Shown here: in pieces, positions 17,059-27,423 of the stretch | Layout: each line of letters starts with the position of its first letter | Position numbering within the stretch: position 1 is the first letter of the stretch | NCBI GenBank assembly: GCA_018375675.1 | Contig: JAHACW010000019.1 | Coordinates: 1-39,800 of the forward strand | Direction of reading: 5' to 3' | Length of the DNA stretch: 39,800 nt | From: Actinomyces sp. | GTDB taxonomy: Bacteria; Actinomycetota; Actinomycetes; Actinomycetales; Actinomycetaceae | Translations under genes and position numbers: made by a program | The notes under the pieces: generated by a model | What the model was told of the DNA's origin: nothing | Database searches by the model: none | What the model saw: only the letters and a program-made list of their open reading frames with translations

Positions 17059-17550
17059 TCAGAAGCCAGCGTTGCGAATGTCGCGCAGCGCCTTCTTTCG
17101 GGTCGCCCGATCGAGACGGTCGATGTAAATGTGGCCGTCCAGGTGGTCGCACTCGTGCTGGATGCAGCGCGCCATGAGCTCCTCGCCCTCGACGACGACC
17201 TTCTTGCCGTCCAGGTCCGTGCCCTCGCAGCGCGCGTACCAGGCGCGCTCGGTCGGGTACCACAGCTCGGGAACCGACAGGCAGCCCTCGTCGCCGTCCT
17301 GGTACTCGTCCTCGCTCAGAGCAACGATGCGGGGGTTCAGCACGTAGCCGATTTCGCCGTCGATGTTCCAGGAGAAGGCGCGCAGGCTCACACCGATCTG
17401 GTTGGCGGCCAGGCCAGCGCGGCCGTCCATGTCGACACCCTCGAGGAGATCCTCGACGAGGGCCTTCACGTTCGGCGTGATCTCCGTGATGGGATCACAC
17501 ACGGTGCGCAGGACCGGGTCACCGATGATGCGGATGGGACGAATAGCCAT
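17059..17550 (-). CDS. def: Peptide deformylase
   Basis: 163-residue metalloenzyme that removes the formyl group from the N-terminal methionine of new proteins at the ribosome. All three motifs are present: GLAANQIGV (about 46-54), EGCLSVP (about 88-94, metal-binding Cys) and HECDHLDG (about 131-138, two metal-binding His and the catalytic Glu). The ATG lies one base beyond the proS stop, so the two genes form an operon that ends at a 14-bp hairpin. Pairing with proS rather than fmt is a little unusual but clear from the spacing. Confidence 0.96.
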   Translation of the reverse strand: MAIRPIRIIGDPVLRTVCDPITEITPNVKALVEDLLEGVDMDGRAGLAANQIGVSLRAFSWNIDGEIGYVLNPRIVALSEDEYQDGDEGCLSVPELWYPTERAWYARCEGTDLDGKKVVVEGEELMARCIQHECDHLDGHIYIDRLDRATRKKALRDIRNAGF

Positions 17551-17551
17551 G

Positions 17552-19360
17552 TCACTCCCCCCTCAGGGCCGCGTCGTGGATCTCGCGCAGGCGCGAGACG
17601 GCTTCCTCGACGGGCACGACGATGGTATCGCCCGTGGCACGCACGCGGATCTCCACCTCGCCGTCGGCCAGCGAACGACCGACGACCAGGCCGAAGGGCA
17701 CACCCACGAGCTCGTAATCCTTGAACTTCACGCCGGCGCTGACCTTACGGCGGTCGTCCACGAGGACGTCCAGACCGGCGGCGTCGAGCTGCTCGCCCAG
17801 CGACTGGGCGGTCTCGAAGACCTCGTCGCCCTTGCCGGTGGCCAGGACGTGCACGTCGAAGGGAGCAATCTGCGCGGGCCAGCTCAGGCCCTTGTCGTCG
17901 CAGTTGGCCTCGGCCAGGGCTGCCATGACGCGGGTGACACCGATGCCGTACGAGCCCATGGTGACGACCTGGGTCTTACCGTTCTCGTCGAGGACGGTCA
18001 GGCCGAGCGCCTTGGCATACTTACGGCCCAGCTGGAAGATGTGGCCGATTTCGATGCCGCGCTCCAGGTGGAGGGGGCCCGAGCCGTCGGGCGCCAGGTC
18101 ACCTTCGCGCACCTCGGCGGCTTCGATCGTGCCGTCGGCGGTGAAGTCGCGGCCCATGACCAGGTTCAGGACGTGACGCTGCTCGGCGTTCGCGCCCGTC
18201 ACCCAGGCGGTGCCCTCGACCACGCGCGGATCCACCAGGTAGCGCACGGAACCGGAGGGGTTGCCCTCCTCGTCCACGACGCGCTTGGGCGAGTTCGGTC
18301 CGAGAACCGTGGGGCCGATGTAGCCGCGCACCAGCTCGGGGTGCGGCTCGAAGTCGGAGTCCGAGGCCATGTCAACCTCGGCGGGGGCCACGGCGGCCTC
18401 CAGGCGCTTCATGTCGACATCGCGGTCGCCAGGGACGCCCACGACGAGGAGCTCGCGCTCGCCGTCCGGGTGCGTCAGCGTCACGACGACGTTCTTCAGC
18501 GTGTCGCCGGCGGTCCAGGGGCGGTCCTCGCGCGGGTACTGCTCGTTGAGCAGGTCAACAAGCGATTCGATCGTCGGAGCGTCGGGGGTGGGCACCTCGA
18601 GGGGCGCGGGCACGCCGGACGCGTCCTGAGCCTCGGGCACGGGGGTGGTCACAGCCTCGGCGTTGGCGGCATAGCCACCCGGGGACGCCACGAAGGTGTC
18701 CTCGCCGATCGGCGAGGGGTGCAGGAACTCCTCGGAGCGCGAGCCGCCCATCGCACCGCTCATCGCGGAGACGATGACGTAACGCAGGCCCAGGCGCTGG
18801 AAGATGCGCTCATAGGTGTCGCGCTCAGCCTGGTAAGAGGCGTTCAGCCCCTCGTCGTCAATGTCGAAGGAGTAAGCGTCCTTCATCACGAACTCGCGGC
18901 CGCGGATCAGACCGGCGCGCGGACGGGCCTCGTCGCGGTACTTCGTCTGGATCTGGTACAGGGTCGCGGGCAGGTCCTTGTACGAGGAGTACATGTCCTT
19001 GACGAGGAGCGTGAACATCTCCTCATGCGTGGGGGCCAGCAGGTAGTCGCCGCCCTTGCGATCGCTCAGCTTGAACAGGGTCGGGCCGTACTCCTCCCAG
19101 CGGTTCGTCGCCTTGTAGGGTTCGGCGGGGATCAGGCCCGGGAAGTGCACCTCCTGCGCGCCCATCGCGTCCATCTCCTCGCGGACGATGTCCTCGATCT
19201 TGCGCAGCGTGCGCAGGCCGAGAGGCAGCCACGTGTAGATGCCGGGCGCAGTGCGGCGAATGTAGCCGGCACGCACCAGAAGCTTGTGCGAGTTGACCTC
19301 GGCGTCGGCCGGGTCTTCACGCAGGGTTCGCAGGAAGAAAGTCGAGAGATTTCGAAGCAT
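17552..19360 (-). CDS. proS: Prolyl-tRNA synthetase, bacterial type with editing domain
   Basis: 602-residue class II aminoacyl-tRNA synthetase that charges tRNA-Pro. It has class II motif 1 around [14 protein letters not shown] (about 66-79), motif 2 around [23 protein letters not shown] with the ATP-binding Arg, a central YbaK-like editing (INS) domain with GDTLKNVVV (about 283-291) that would clear mischarged Ala-tRNA, motif 3 [11 protein letters not shown] (about 438-448), and a C-terminal anticodon-binding domain. The start at MLRNLSTFF matches the family. A -10 hexamer TACTCT ends 6 nt before the ATG and there is no Shine-Dalgarno, so the message is probably leaderless. Confidence 0.95.
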   Translation of the reverse strand: MLRNLSTFFLRTLREDPADAEVNSHKLLVRAGYIRRTAPGIYTWLPLGLRTLRKIEDIVREEMDAMGAQEVHFPGLIPAEPYKATNRWEEYGPTLFKLSDRKGGDYLLAPTHEEMFTLLVKDMYSSYKDLPATLYQIQTKYRDEARPRAGLIRGREFVMKDAYSFDIDDEGLNASYQAERDTYERIFQRLGLRYVIVSAMSGAMGGSRSEEFLHPSPIGEDTFVASPGGYAANAEAVTTPVPEAQDASGVPAPLEVPTPDAPTIESLVDLLNEQYPREDRPWTAGDTLKNVVVTLTHPDGERELLVVGVPGDRDVDMKRLEAAVAPAEVDMASDSDFEPHPELVRGYIGPTVLGPNSPKRVVDEEGNPSGSVRYLVDPRVVEGTAWVTGANAEQRHVLNLVMGRDFTADGTIEAAEVREGDLAPDGSGPLHLERGIEIGHIFQLGRKYAKALGLTVLDENGKTQVVTMGSYGIGVTRVMAALAEANCDDKGLSWPAQIAPFDVHVLATGKGDEVFETAQSLGEQLDAAGLDVLVDDRRKVSAGVKFKDYELVGVPFGLVVGRSLADGEVEIRVRATGDTIVVPVEEAVSRLREIHDAALRGE

Positions 19361-19366
19361 GCTCCA

Positions 19367-19372
19367 AGAGTA
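19367..19372 (-). promoter_or_regulatory. -10 element, leaderless promoter for proS
   Basis: Minus strand TACTCT, then 6 nt (TGGAGC), then ATG. It fits the TANNNT form of actinobacterial -10 boxes. No -35 is evident. Confidence 0.5.
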
Positions 19373-19440
19373 CGGCACGCTAAGGCCCTGGGGCCACCGG
19401 CACAGCCGTGGAGCCCCTCATGGAAGCGTCAGCGACACTC

Positions 19441-19857
19441 TCAGATGACCGCGCGGGCACCGAGCTCGCGCTCACGCGCGCCCGGGTGAGATGCGTAGTA
19501 GCGACGAGCCATCCAGCCCGGGTAGGCCCACGCGGGAAGGCCCCCCAGGTAGAGGGCGCGCACGGCAACACCGACCATTGCAGCAAGGACGAGCGCGATG
19601 AGCATGCAGGTGCCTGCAGTGGCGAAGCCGGAGGCCTCACGGGCCACAAGGTCGCCCGTCAGGAACCACAGTAGGGAAAGGAAAGGCATGAGGGGCCACA
19701 CAACAGCGGACATCTCGCCAGCAGCATTTCCTCCACCGATCTCCAGGCGCACCGCCATGCGACGAGCGCTGACACCCAGACCGAGCCACGCCCACGCCCA
19801 CACGGATGCGATGACGAGACCGACCAGTGCGATCAGAGCAGTGGAGTTGGCGACCAT
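19441..19857 (-). CDS. Small integral membrane protein, unknown function
   Basis: 138 residues with three clear hydrophobic segments: about 5-28 (ALIALVGLVIASVWAWAWLG), about 52-70 (AVVWPLMPFLSLLWFLTG) and about 83-105 (GTCMLIALVLAAMVGVAVRALYL). An Arg-rich tail (WMARRYYASHPGARERELG) follows. I do not recognise the family. The ATG is preceded by AAGGGGG; a longer start six codons upstream is possible but less well placed. It lies between the SRPBCC-like gene and proS in the same orientation, separated from the former by an inverted repeat. Confidence 0.6.
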   Translation of the reverse strand: MVANSTALIALVGLVIASVWAWAWLGLGVSARRMAVRLEIGGGNAAGEMSAVVWPLMPFLSLLWFLTGDLVAREASGFATAGTCMLIALVLAAMVGVAVRALYLGGLPAWAYPGWMARRYYASHPGARERELGARAVI

Positions 19858-19883
19858 GCGTCCCCCTTCGGACAATGCAACAT

Positions 19884-19928
19884 CCCCGTTGGCGTTGCGT
19901 ACAGGCCGATACTACAACACCAACGGGG
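19884..19928. repeat. Interrupted inverted repeat CCCCGTTGG ... CCAACGGGG
   Basis: Two perfect 9-bp arms are 27 nt apart, with a weaker outer pair GGACA (19870-19874) / TGTCC (19934-19938). It lies between the end of the SRPBCC-like gene and the small membrane-protein gene. It could be a large-loop terminator or a regulator's paired half-sites. Confidence 0.45.
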
Positions 19929-19964
19929 AGTAATGTCCAACCGAAACGGCGGGAACGAGACTAA

Positions 19965-20468
19965 TCAGGCATCAAGGAGCCCGCCGACGCATGCATCGCG
20001 CAGATCGCGCAGCATCGACAGCGAGGACAGCGACTCGGCTGCGACGCCCGCCCACGCAAGCGCGCGGTCGCGTCCCTGCGCCTCATGGCGCTCACGGATA
20101 TGCAGAAGCGTGCGCGAGGGAGACAGGGGCAGCAGGGCGATCACGCACGTGCCCGAGGCCTCGGCTCCTTCGGGGGCGGCCGGAGGCGCGACGCGCATGA
20201 GGATGTGGTCCTCGTCCTCAATATCGATGATCGTGGACTCGTCCTCCGGCTCGAACACGTGGCCGAGGACGTCCCACACGACAGATGCGGGCGCATCGAT
20301 CGCAATGCCGCGATCAACCACGACGTTCGCGCCGGGCAGGATGAGGTCGCCCGGGAGCGACACGTCCGCCTGGGAGGCCGTCAGGCCAATGCGACGGGGG
20401 AAACCGGTTGCAGCAACGGCGCACGCGCCGGCGACAAGGGACAGACAGGCGAGAGTGCGGATACGCAT
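19965..20468 (-). CDS. Exported or membrane-anchored SRPBCC-like protein
   Basis: 167 residues. The N-terminus (RIRTLACLSLVAGACAVAATG) reads as a signal peptide or anchor. The rest begins with LPGDLILPGANVVVDRGIAIDAPASVVWDVL, which resembles the entry strand and helix of SRPBCC (START/polyketide cyclase-like) domains, where a hydrophobic ligand cavity is usual. No ligand or role can be assigned. The ATG has CTAGGAG upstream. It starts 21 nt after the ispG stop, so it is probably cotranscribed with ispG. Confidence 0.62.
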   Translation of the reverse strand: MRIRTLACLSLVAGACAVAATGFPRRIGLTASQADVSLPGDLILPGANVVVDRGIAIDAPASVVWDVLGHVFEPEDESTIIDIEDEDHILMRVAPPAAPEGAEASGTCVIALLPLSPSRTLLHIRERHEAQGRDRALAWAGVAAESLSSLSMLRDLRDACVGGLLDA

Positions 20469-20488
20469 GTAATGCTCCTAGGGAAAAC

Positions 20489-21676
20489 TCAGAAGTCGAT
20501 GCCCGGGAGCTTGACGTCCGGGGCGGTAATCGGGGCGACCTCAACGCTGCCGGAACCGGGCTCCAGGCCCAGCTCCTCGGCGAGGGCATTCGCGCGGCGA
20601 ATGAGGGTCTCAACAATCTGATCCTCGGGAACGGTCTCGACGACCTCACCGCGAATGAAGATCTGTCCCTTGCCGTTGCCGGAGGCAACACCCAGGTCGG
20701 CTTCGCGAGCCTCACCCGGGCCGTTGACGACGCAGCCCATCACGGCCACGCGCAGCGGGACCGTCAGGTCCTTCAGGCCCTCGGTGACGTCCTCGGCAAG
20801 CGTCCACACGTCCACCTGGGCGCGACCGCACGACGGGCACGAGACGATCTCGAGAGTCTTCTCGCGCAGACCCATGAACTCCAGCATCTTCGTGCCCACC
20901 TTGATCTCCTCGACCGGAGGAGCGGACAGGGAGACGCGGATCGTGTCGCCGATGCCCTCGGCCAGAAGCACCGAGAAAGCGGACACGGACTTGATGGTGC
21001 CCTGGAAGGCGGGTCCGGCCTCGGTGACACCGAGGTGCAGGGGCCAGTCCCCCGCCTCGGACAGCATCCGATAGGCCTGGATCATGGTGAGCACGTCGTG
21101 GTGCTTCACCGAGATCTTGAAGTCATGGAAGTCGTTCTCCTCGAACAGGGAGGCCTCCCAGATCGCGGACTCGACCAGGGCCTCGGGCGTCGCGCGGCCG
21201 TACTTCTTCAGCAGTCGAGGATCGAGCGATCCTGCGTTCACGCCGATACGCAACGACACGCCATGATCGGAGGCGGCCTTGCAGATGTCCTTCACCTGGT
21301 CATCGAACTTGCGGATGTTGCCCGGGTTCACGCGCACGGCACCGCAGCCGGCCTCGATCGCCTGGAACACGTACTTCGGCTTGAAGTGAATATCGGCGAT
21401 CACCGGGATACGCGACTGCTTGGCGATGATCGGCAGCGCGTCCGCGTCCTTATCCGTCGGGCAGGCAACGCGAACGATGTCGCAGCCGGCGGCCGTCAGC
21501 TCGGCGATCTGCTGGAGCGTCGCGCCGATGTCGTGCGTCTTCGTCGTCGTCATGGACTGGACGGAGACTCGAGCGCCACCGCCCACGGGAACGTCGCCCA
21601 CCATGATGCGACGCGTCTGCTTGCGCGGGAACGGCGACGCCGCGACTTCGGGCATACCAAGATTGATTTCACTCAC
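20489..21676 (-). CDS. ispG: 4-hydroxy-3-methylbut-2-en-1-yl diphosphate synthase
   Basis: 395-residue iron-sulfur enzyme that makes HMBPP from MEcPP, the penultimate step of the MEP isoprenoid pathway. The N-terminal barrel has VSVQSMTTT (about 37-45), HFKPKY and NPGNI segments; the C-terminal domain provides the cluster cysteines in SCPSCGR (about 281-287) and [11 protein letters not shown] (about 314-324). The GTG at VSEINLG was chosen over an upstream ATG at 21721 because GATAAT lies exactly 6 nt before it with no Shine-Dalgarno, which points to a leaderless message. dxr of the same pathway lies 1.3 kb upstream beyond rseP. Confidence 0.95.
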   Translation of the reverse strand: MSEINLGMPEVAASPFPRKQTRRIMVGDVPVGGGARVSVQSMTTTKTHDIGATLQQIAELTAAGCDIVRVACPTDKDADALPIIAKQSRIPVIADIHFKPKYVFQAIEAGCGAVRVNPGNIRKFDDQVKDICKAASDHGVSLRIGVNAGSLDPRLLKKYGRATPEALVESAIWEASLFEENDFHDFKISVKHHDVLTMIQAYRMLSEAGDWPLHLGVTEAGPAFQGTIKSVSAFSVLLAEGIGDTIRVSLSAPPVEEIKVGTKMLEFMGLREKTLEIVSCPSCGRAQVDVWTLAEDVTEGLKDLTVPLRVAVMGCVVNGPGEAREADLGVASGNGKGQIFIRGEVVETVPEDQIVETLIRRANALAEELGLEPGSGSVEVAPITAPDVKLPGIDF

Positions 21677-21682
21677 CGTGTC

Positions 21683-21688
21683 ATTATC
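21683..21688 (-). promoter_or_regulatory. -10 element, leaderless promoter for ispG
   Basis: Minus strand GATAAT (5 of 6), then 6 nt (GACACG), then GTG. The strongest single example of the 6-nt pattern. It suggests ispG has its own promoter in addition to any read-through from rseP. Confidence 0.62.
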
Positions 21689-21773
21689 GCGCACAGTGGC
21701 CTTCCTTCCCACACGGACCACAAACGCGTGGTCAGAGTCGCTTTTCGGGCAGATATGTGTGACGTGCCGGCGC

Positions 21774-23021
21774 TCAGCCGAGCGACACCGGCTTCACGAT
21801 GTCTGCAACGATCAAAATAATGCTCATCGCAACGAGCAGGCCGCCAACAACCCAGGTAACGGGAACAAGGCGAGCCGTGTCCGCCGGGCCGGGGTCCTCC
21901 GCCCCACGCACGCGGGCCACCGTTCGACGCACTCCCTCATAGATCGCCCCGAGAATGTGCCCGCCGTCCAGCGGCGGCAATGGGATGAGGTTGAAAACGA
22001 AGAGGGCCATGTTGAGCGACGCCAGGAGGCTCAGCAGTACGGCCACAACCTGACGCGTATCGCGCAGTCCCAGCGCCTGCGAATCACCCGTCACCTCACC
22101 AGCCAGGCGCCCCACGCCCACAACGGACACGACGCCCGAGGAGTCACGCTTTTCGTCAGTAAACACAGATCGACCGACCTGCCACACGGCCTGCGGAAGC
22201 CGGGTCACGACCGCCGTCGTCCCGGTGAACATCTGCCAGTTCGCCGCTGCCACATCGCCCAGAGACGCCGACACGTACTCGTATCCAGCCGTCACGCCCA
22301 CCAAGCGAGCCCCCTGGGCTCCCGTCACCGGAGAAACCGTCAAGTCCACAGGGGTGCCGTCGCGCTCCACCGTCAGCACGGCGGACTCCCCCTCCTGGGT
22401 GGCCCCGACCGCGCGCTGCAGCTGCGCGAAGGTGGCAACCGGCTGCCCATTCCACGCGAGAACCGTGTCCCCGGGGCGGACCCCTGCCTCGTAGGCGGGA
22501 GAAGCGACCTCTCCGGAAGCACTCGTGATCGTGGTCGGGACATCCGCAATCGTGCGCGAGGCCGTGGGAGCGCCGATGCCGATCATCGTCACTGCCGACA
22601 GGACGATACAGATCAGCAGATTCATGAGCGGGCCACCGAGCATGACCGCGATCTTCTTAGGGGCGCTCAGGCGGTAGAACGCGCGATGTTCTTGACCCTC
22701 GGGGATCTCCTCTGCCGAGGCCTCACGGGCCTCCTGCGCGAGCGTCGGCTTACCGCCGCGCCCCACAAGCCGAGTGCCCGGACGCGCCGGCGCATACATG
22801 CCGACGATCTTGACGTAGCCGCCCAGCAGAATCGCACGCAGCGCGTACGTCGTGTCACCGATCTTCTTCTTCCACAGCGCCGGACCAAAACCCACCGCGT
22901 AATCAGGGACCAGCACCCCGAACTTCTTCGCGGGGAGCATATGCCCCACCTCATGCAGGGCAACCGATGCCAAGATTCCGATAACGACAACGACGATACC
23001 GACGATTGAGCCCACGCTCAC
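21774..23021 (-). CDS. rseP: RIP metalloprotease RseP (site-2 protease)
   Basis: 415-residue intramembrane zinc protease that cleaves membrane-bound anti-sigma factors and similar substrates. The zinc motif HEVGH (about 23-27) lies in the first transmembrane segment. A PDZ domain (about 185-245, [17 protein letters not shown]) follows the second membrane region. The third ligand motif [12 protein letters not shown] (about 339-350) and a final hydrophobic segment complete the family layout. Start: a GTG overlapping the dxr stop by 4 nt (GTGA); a second GTG two codons later has a better distance to GGAAGGA and is equally possible. Confidence 0.93.
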   Translation of the reverse strand: MSVGSIVGIVVVVIGILASVALHEVGHMLPAKKFGVLVPDYAVGFGPALWKKKIGDTTYALRAILLGGYVKIVGMYAPARPGTRLVGRGGKPTLAQEAREASAEEIPEGQEHRAFYRLSAPKKIAVMLGGPLMNLLICIVLSAVTMIGIGAPTASRTIADVPTTITSASGEVASPAYEAGVRPGDTVLAWNGQPVATFAQLQRAVGATQEGESAVLTVERDGTPVDLTVSPVTGAQGARLVGVTAGYEYVSASLGDVAAANWQMFTGTTAVVTRLPQAVWQVGRSVFTDEKRDSSGVVSVVGVGRLAGEVTGDSQALGLRDTRQVVAVLLSLLASLNMALFVFNLIPLPPLDGGHILGAIYEGVRRTVARVRGAEDPGPADTARLVPVTWVVGGLLVAMSIILIVADIVKPVSLG

Positions 23022-24289
23022 ATATCCTTCCACTGGCCTGCGCTAACGAGTTCGCGCGCACGCTGATCAGCCCAGCGCTGTGCGGCCACAATGTCTTCCA
23101 ACGAGGGGTCAGCGACGCCCTCATGCTCATGCACGACGGTCGACACCGTGTCCACAATCGCGAGCCACGGCACCTCCCCCGCGATAAACGCATCGACCAG
23201 CACCTCGTTCGCGGCGTTGAGCACCGCGGGATGCGTCGCAGAGGCCGCGACCGCGAAGCGAGCGAGGTTGATCGCGGGGAACGTCTCGTTATCCACCGGC
23301 TCAAACGTCCATTCAGACGCAGACGCCCACGTCAGGGCCTTCTCGACATCCGCAAGGCGCTCAGGCCAGGTCAGTCCGAGCGCGATCGGCAAACGCATGT
23401 CCGGAGGCGACGCCTGGAGCGTCGTCGCACCGTCACACCACGTCACCATCGAGTGCACGATGGACTGCGGGTGAACGGTCGCAACAATGTGCTCGGGTGC
23501 CACATCGAACAGCAGATGAGCCTCGATGAGTTCCAAACCCTTGTTGATCAGGGTCGATGAGTTGATCGTGACGACGGGACCCATCTGCCACGTGGGATGC
23601 GCCAACGCTTGCTCGGCGCGCACGCCGCGCAGCTCCTCGCGCCTGCGGCCGCGGAACGGGCCTCCCGAAGCGGTCAGAACGAGGTCAGCGACCTCGGATC
23701 GGCCGGAGACAACCAGAGAGGTCAAACCGCGTTCATGCACGCCCGAGGCCAACGCCTGGGCGATCGCGGAGTGCTCGGAATCCACCGGAACGATCTGGCC
23801 CGGAAAACGCATCGCGTTCTTGACCAGCGCACCGCCGACGACCAGCGACTCCTTATTCGCTAGCGCCAGGCGGGCACCGCACTTCAAAGCCGCAAGCGTC
23901 GACGACAACCCCACGCCACCCGTGATGCCGTTGAGCACCACCGGCGTCGCCGCCGGATACAGCTGCGCCGCACGCTCAACCGACGCGCAGACGACCTCGA
24001 CCGAGGCGTGTTCGCCGACGAAAACCTCCGGGCACGTGCCGCCCATCGACTCCACAGCAGCCGACAATTCCTCGCGCACGTCGCGAGCCACGCCCACGTA
24101 CGCGGGATTCAACACAACGATCTGCACGGCAAGCTCAGTGATCGACGCACCGCCGGCGCTAAGGCCAAGGACGTCGAAACGCCCAGGGTTCGCCTCAATC
24201 ACCTCACGCGCCTGGGTACCGATCGAACCCGTGGAACCTAGCAGGACAACGGGAATCGTGGGAGCATGTTCCTCCACCGACACGGGCAT
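23018..24289 (-). CDS. dxr: 1-deoxy-D-xylulose 5-phosphate reductoisomerase
   Basis: 423-residue NADPH enzyme that commits deoxyxylulose phosphate to the MEP pathway. NADPH-binding LLGSTGSIGTQ (about 16-26), ALANKESLVVGG (about 143-154), the metal-binding PVDSEHSAI (about 168-176), ASGGPFRG and the HPTWQMG-to-NSSTLINKGLE stretch are all conserved. A C-terminal helical domain finishes the protein. The ATG overlaps the upstream DivIVA-domain gene by one base (TGATG), and the stop overlaps rseP, so these genes form one operon. Confidence 0.96.
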   Translation of the reverse strand: MPVSVEEHAPTIPVVLLGSTGSIGTQAREVIEANPGRFDVLGLSAGGASITELAVQIVVLNPAYVGVARDVREELSAAVESMGGTCPEVFVGEHASVEVVCASVERAAQLYPAATPVVLNGITGGVGLSSTLAALKCGARLALANKESLVVGGALVKNAMRFPGQIVPVDSEHSAIAQALASGVHERGLTSLVVSGRSEVADLVLTASGGPFRGRRREELRGVRAEQALAHPTWQMGPVVTINSSTLINKGLELIEAHLLFDVAPEHIVATVHPQSIVHSMVTWCDGATTLQASPPDMRLPIALGLTWPERLADVEKALTWASASEWTFEPVDNETFPAINLARFAVAASATHPAVLNAANEVLVDAFIAGEVPWLAIVDTVSTVVHEHEGVADPSLEDIVAAQRWADQRARELVSAGQWKDM

Positions 24290-24837
24290 CAGTCAACCGC
24301 AAGCAGAATTTCGACAGCACGCCCGAGGTAGGCGTCCACGGGGCCCTCCATGTAGGCCTTCTTGCCGCGCTTGGGACGGAAGGTCGACAGACGAATCTCG
24401 TCAGCAGTCAGCTCCCCGGCCTCGTCGAAGTACGCCGCGATGCGATCCAGCAGATCATCGACTTCCTCGCAGGAGTAGCCGCGTCCCGACGTCGGGTGTG
24501 CGAAGCGCTCGCCGCGCGGACGCTGCAGACGCGGGTACAGGGTCGTCGCGCGGTCGGCGACGCGGTCGTACCACGCTGCCTCACCCTCAGCAGCAACGGA
24601 ATCCGCGCGATCACGGTTGACGAAAGCGGCCTCCAGGCGGTTCATCGCACCGTCCACGGCATCGATGTTGTAGCCGCGATTCTTCAGCTCAAAAGTCGCC
24701 AAGCGCACCTGCTCAGAGCTGAACTGCTCCGGCGGGACGCCACCCTCGTAGGCACGGCGAGCATCTTCGAAGAACGCATCGACCTGTGCGCAGTCGTAGC
24801 CCTTCGAGAAGAGACCAACCCTAGGAAACTCAGTCAT
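24289..24837 (-). CDS. DivIVA-domain repeat protein
   Basis: 182 residues made of about four copies of the short DivIVA-type motif [F/VR..F]-x-RGY-xx-xxVDxxxxR: around SKGYDCAQVDAFFEDA (11-26), KNRGYNIDAVDGAMNRL (52-68), GRGYSCEEVDDLLDRI (118-133) and the divergent PKRGKKAYMEGPVDAYLGRA (155-174). The motif is the N-terminal curvature-sensing part of DivIVA/Wag31, but no long coiled-coil tail is present, so this is not Wag31 itself. A role at the membrane or pole is a guess. It is sandwiched between a smaller DivIVA-type gene (ATGA overlap) and dxr (TGATG overlap). Confidence 0.78.
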   Translation of the reverse strand: MTEFPRVGLFSKGYDCAQVDAFFEDARRAYEGGVPPEQFSSEQVRLATFELKNRGYNIDAVDGAMNRLEAAFVNRDRADSVAAEGEAAWYDRVADRATTLYPRLQRPRGERFAHPTSGRGYSCEEVDDLLDRIAAYFDEAGELTADEIRLSTFRPKRGKKAYMEGPVDAYLGRAVEILLAVD

Positions 24838-25238
24838 GACTGCTCCTTTTCCTGTGTCATGGAACGAAGAATCTGTTCGACGGCCTCAGGCGTGCCGAAA
24901 TCAGCATACTCAGAGAAAGCGGTAGTCGGCTCCGCACCTGGGAGCGTCGCAGCGTCGACGTCACTGCCCGCACTATTCTCATGCTGCGCCGCTCGTCTGC
25001 GCTCGGCATGACGCAGCATCTCAATAAGACGGTCGATCTCCGCGTCGACCTCCTCGTCATTAAAGCCGCGCAGCTTCACAGAAAACTCCACATCCAGAGC
25101 CTTCTGAGCGGTCACGACCTTTTCGGGGTCCGTCTCCTGGCCCGTCAGCGTGCGCTCGACGTCCCCGAGAAAGGTCAGGACCTCGCTCACGTCGTAACCC
25201 ATGCGCAAGAAACTGCGAGAAAAGTCTGTCCTGATCAC
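24834..25238 (-). CDS. Small DivIVA-domain protein
   Basis: 134 residues. Two DivIVA-type motifs, [19 protein letters not shown] (about 9-27) and [21 protein letters not shown] (about 55-75), are followed by an Arg/Ala helix and an acidic, Ser/Ala-rich tail. The GTG start overlaps the rlmN stop (GTGA) and the stop overlaps the next DivIVA-domain gene (ATGA). The two proteins probably derive from one duplication and may act together; that is inference from adjacency. Function is unknown. Confidence 0.72.
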   Translation of the reverse strand: MIRTDFSRSFLRMGYDVSEVLTFLGDVERTLTGQETDPEKVVTAQKALDVEFSVKLRGFNDEEVDAEIDRLIEMLRHAERRRAAQHENSAGSDVDAATLPGAEPTTAFSEYADFGTPEAVEQILRSMTQEKEQS

Positions 25239-26515
25239 GCGCGCTCCTCCCCGACCGGGCGCTTACCGTCAGCAACCGCCGTCGCCAGCTGCCCGCACGC
25301 GCCGTCAATGTCCGAGCCGCGCGTATCGCGGATCGACGTCGCAATTCCGTTGTCCTGCAGGCGCTTAACGAACGCCTCCTGAGCAGCCCGCGTCGATGCC
25401 GTCCAGATGGACCCAGGCGTCGGATTCAGGGGAATGGGGTTGACGTGCACCCAACCATGGCCACGCTTGTTCAGCTCATCGGCCAGCAGCTGCGCGCGCC
25501 ATTCCTGATCGTTCATATCCTTAATGAGCGCGTACTCGATCGACACGCGCCGCCCCGTCGCCAGGAAATACCCGCGCGCCGCATCAAGGAGCTCACCGAC
25601 CTTCCACCGCGAGTTGATGGGAATCAGCTCGTCGCGAAGATCGTCGTCGGGCGCATGGAGCGAGACCGCGAGCGTCACAGGCATGCCCTCCCCCGCCAGT
25701 TTCTTGATCGCGGGAACGAGGCCGACCGTCGATACGGTGATATTTCGGGCGCTCATACCGAATCCCTCGGGCGCCGGATCAATCAAACGGTGAAGCGCGG
25801 CGACAACCGTCTTGTAGTTGGCGAGGGGCTCGCCCATGCCCATGAAGACGACGTTCGAGAGCTTCGTAGGCCCGCCCGCAAGCTTGCCATCGCGGCACGA
25901 CGCCTGTGCCTCGCGAACCTGATCGACAATCTCCGCCGTCGACAGGTTACGCGTCAGGCCCATCTGTCCCGTCGCACAGAATGGACACGCCATGCCGCAG
26001 CCCGCCTGCGACGAGACGCACAGTGTCGTTCGCTGGGGGTAGCGCATGAGAACAGACTCGACCTGCGCGCCGTCGTACAGGCGCCACAAATCCTTGATCG
26101 TACGCCCGCCGTCAGCCTCCAGTGACACAACCTTCGTCACAAGATTCGGCAGCAGGGCATCCGAGACAGCGTCGCGCATCCCGGCCGGGATATCGCTCAT
26201 GTTCGCGGGATCGGCCTCAAAATGCGTGAAGTAATGGCGCGACAGCTGATCGGCGCGAAAAGCGGGCAACCCCAGGTCCTTCAGCACCTGCTTACGGGAC
26301 GCGGCATCCAGATCAGCGAGATGCGACGGAGCCTTTCCACGCCGCTTCGCGGTGAACGACAGGACCGGCTTGGCGTCCTTATGCGTCGCGCCCTCCGGCG
26401 GCTGATCGGTCGGACGAACCTCACGGCGCGGGCTGCGACGCTGAAGATCCGACACGCCCAGGGCGTTCGGCGTATGTGCCTGCGCCCCGCGGGGCCCCTT
26501 CGTCGATTGGCTCAA
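25235..26515 (-). CDS. rlmN: Dual-specificity 23S rRNA/tRNA adenine-C2 methyltransferase RlmN
   Basis: 426-residue radical-SAM enzyme that methylates C2 of A2503 in 23S rRNA and A37 in some tRNAs. The radical-SAM motif CGMACPFC (about 173-180), GMGEPLANY (about 226-234), the SVSTVG-type strand and the two conserved catalytic cysteines (in the CVSSQ region and in the late GACGQ segment at about 408-412) are visible. The first 50 residues are Arg/Pro/Ser-rich with no family similarity. The TTG overlapping the cdsA stop (TTGA) was taken as start, with GGGAG upstream; a start further in cannot be excluded. Confidence 0.93.
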   Translation of the reverse strand: MSQSTKGPRGAQAHTPNALGVSDLQRRSPRREVRPTDQPPEGATHKDAKPVLSFTAKRRGKAPSHLADLDAASRKQVLKDLGLPAFRADQLSRHYFTHFEADPANMSDIPAGMRDAVSDALLPNLVTKVVSLEADGGRTIKDLWRLYDGAQVESVLMRYPQRTTLCVSSQAGCGMACPFCATGQMGLTRNLSTAEIVDQVREAQASCRDGKLAGGPTKLSNVVFMGMGEPLANYKTVVAALHRLIDPAPEGFGMSARNITVSTVGLVPAIKKLAGEGMPVTLAVSLHAPDDDLRDELIPINSRWKVGELLDAARGYFLATGRRVSIEYALIKDMNDQEWRAQLLADELNKRGHGWVHVNPIPLNPTPGSIWTASTRAAQEAFVKRLQDNGIATSIRDTRGSDIDGACGQLATAVADGKRPVGEERA

Positions 26516-27423
26516 TGGCTAGACTCCCAAGAAATACCCGGCAGCGCCCACGCGAAAATGAAGTAGGCGACCGGCGCGCTCATGAGCAGCGCGTCCACTC
26601 GGTCGAGAACACCACCGTGGCCCGGCAGGATCTGCGACATGTCTTTCAAGCCGGCCTCACGCTTAATGAGAGACTCGGTCAGGTCGCCCATCGTACCCAC
26701 AAAGGCGATGGAGATACCCGCAACGACACCCCACCACCAGGAAGCTCCCAGCAACCACAGACCGACCACACCGACGCCGATGGCCGTCAGGGCGGAACCA
26801 GCGAAGCCTTCCCAGGATTTCTTCGGAGACAGAGCGGGAGCCATGGGATGCTTGCCGAACATGACGCCGGCAGCCCAGCCTCCAGTGTCATTAGCAATGA
26901 CCATCAGTTCAAAGACGACAAACACCCAGGCGTTGTGCCACGCCGCCATCATGAGCACCACGAACGAGGCCAGGAACGGCACGTAGACGGCCGCAAACGT
27001 TGACGACACGACGTCGCTCATCCGGGACTCTTGACGACGGTCCAGGAGTCTCCACGCCGCGCAGACGAACACGGTGATGTACAGGGCGAAGAGCATACCC
27101 TCTGTGCCCAGCCACCACGCGCAGGTCACCATGCCGATAGCGCCGACATACAGAGGCGTCACCGTCAGTGTGATGCCCATGCGCGCGAAGGCGCCCGCGA
27201 GTTCCCAGATTCCAACCAGGCACACGAAGGCGATAACGCCGACGAACGCAGGCAGCGACGTGAACAGAGGGATGGCAACCGCAGCGATGAGGACAACTGC
27301 GGTCGTGATCGCCTGCGGAAGATTACGCCCAGCCTTCCCCGTTGCCCCACCCGCGGGATGATTGTCGGGAGTGGGGCCCGGGGAGAAGACTCGGGCAAGA
27401 AGTGAACGATCCGTCGACGCCAT
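26512..27423 (-). CDS. cdsA: Phosphatidate cytidylyltransferase
   Basis: 303-residue integral membrane enzyme that makes CDP-diacylglycerol, precursor of all phospholipids. About eight hydrophobic segments follow a 35-residue hydrophilic N-terminus. The C-terminal family signature is intact: NDTGGWAAG (about 178-186), LSPKKSWEG (about 199-207) and [16 protein letters not shown] with [13 protein letters not shown] (about 247-277). The ATG overlaps the frr stop by one base (TGATG), continuing the coupled series pyrH-frr-cdsA-rlmN that is common in Actinobacteria. Confidence 0.95.
   Translation of the reverse strand: MASTDRSLLARVFSPGPTPDNHPAGGATGKAGRNLPQAITTAVVLIAAVAIPLFTSLPAFVGVIAFVCLVGIWELAGAFARMGITLTVTPLYVGAIGMVTCAWWLGTEGMLFALYITVFVCAAWRLLDRRQESRMSDVVSSTFAAVYVPFLASFVVLMMAAWHNAWVFVVFELMVIANDTGGWAAGVMFGKHPMAPALSPKKSWEGFAGSALTAIGVGVVGLWLLGASWWWGVVAGISIAFVGTMGDLTESLIKREAGLKDMSQILPGHGGVLDRVDALLMSAPVAYFIFAWALPGISWESSH

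Noticed and set aside
17363..19489. A 708-codon plus-strand open frame across proS, with similar frames across ispG and aspA
   Set aside because: Each overlaps a certain enzyme gene completely, has no domain and no promoter or ribosome binding site, and follows the GC-rich third-position pattern of the real gene.
23287..23295. TTATCCACC inside dxr as a further box of the same family
   Set aside because: It lies in coding sequence, has one mismatch and no second box or TTTCGCG core nearby.
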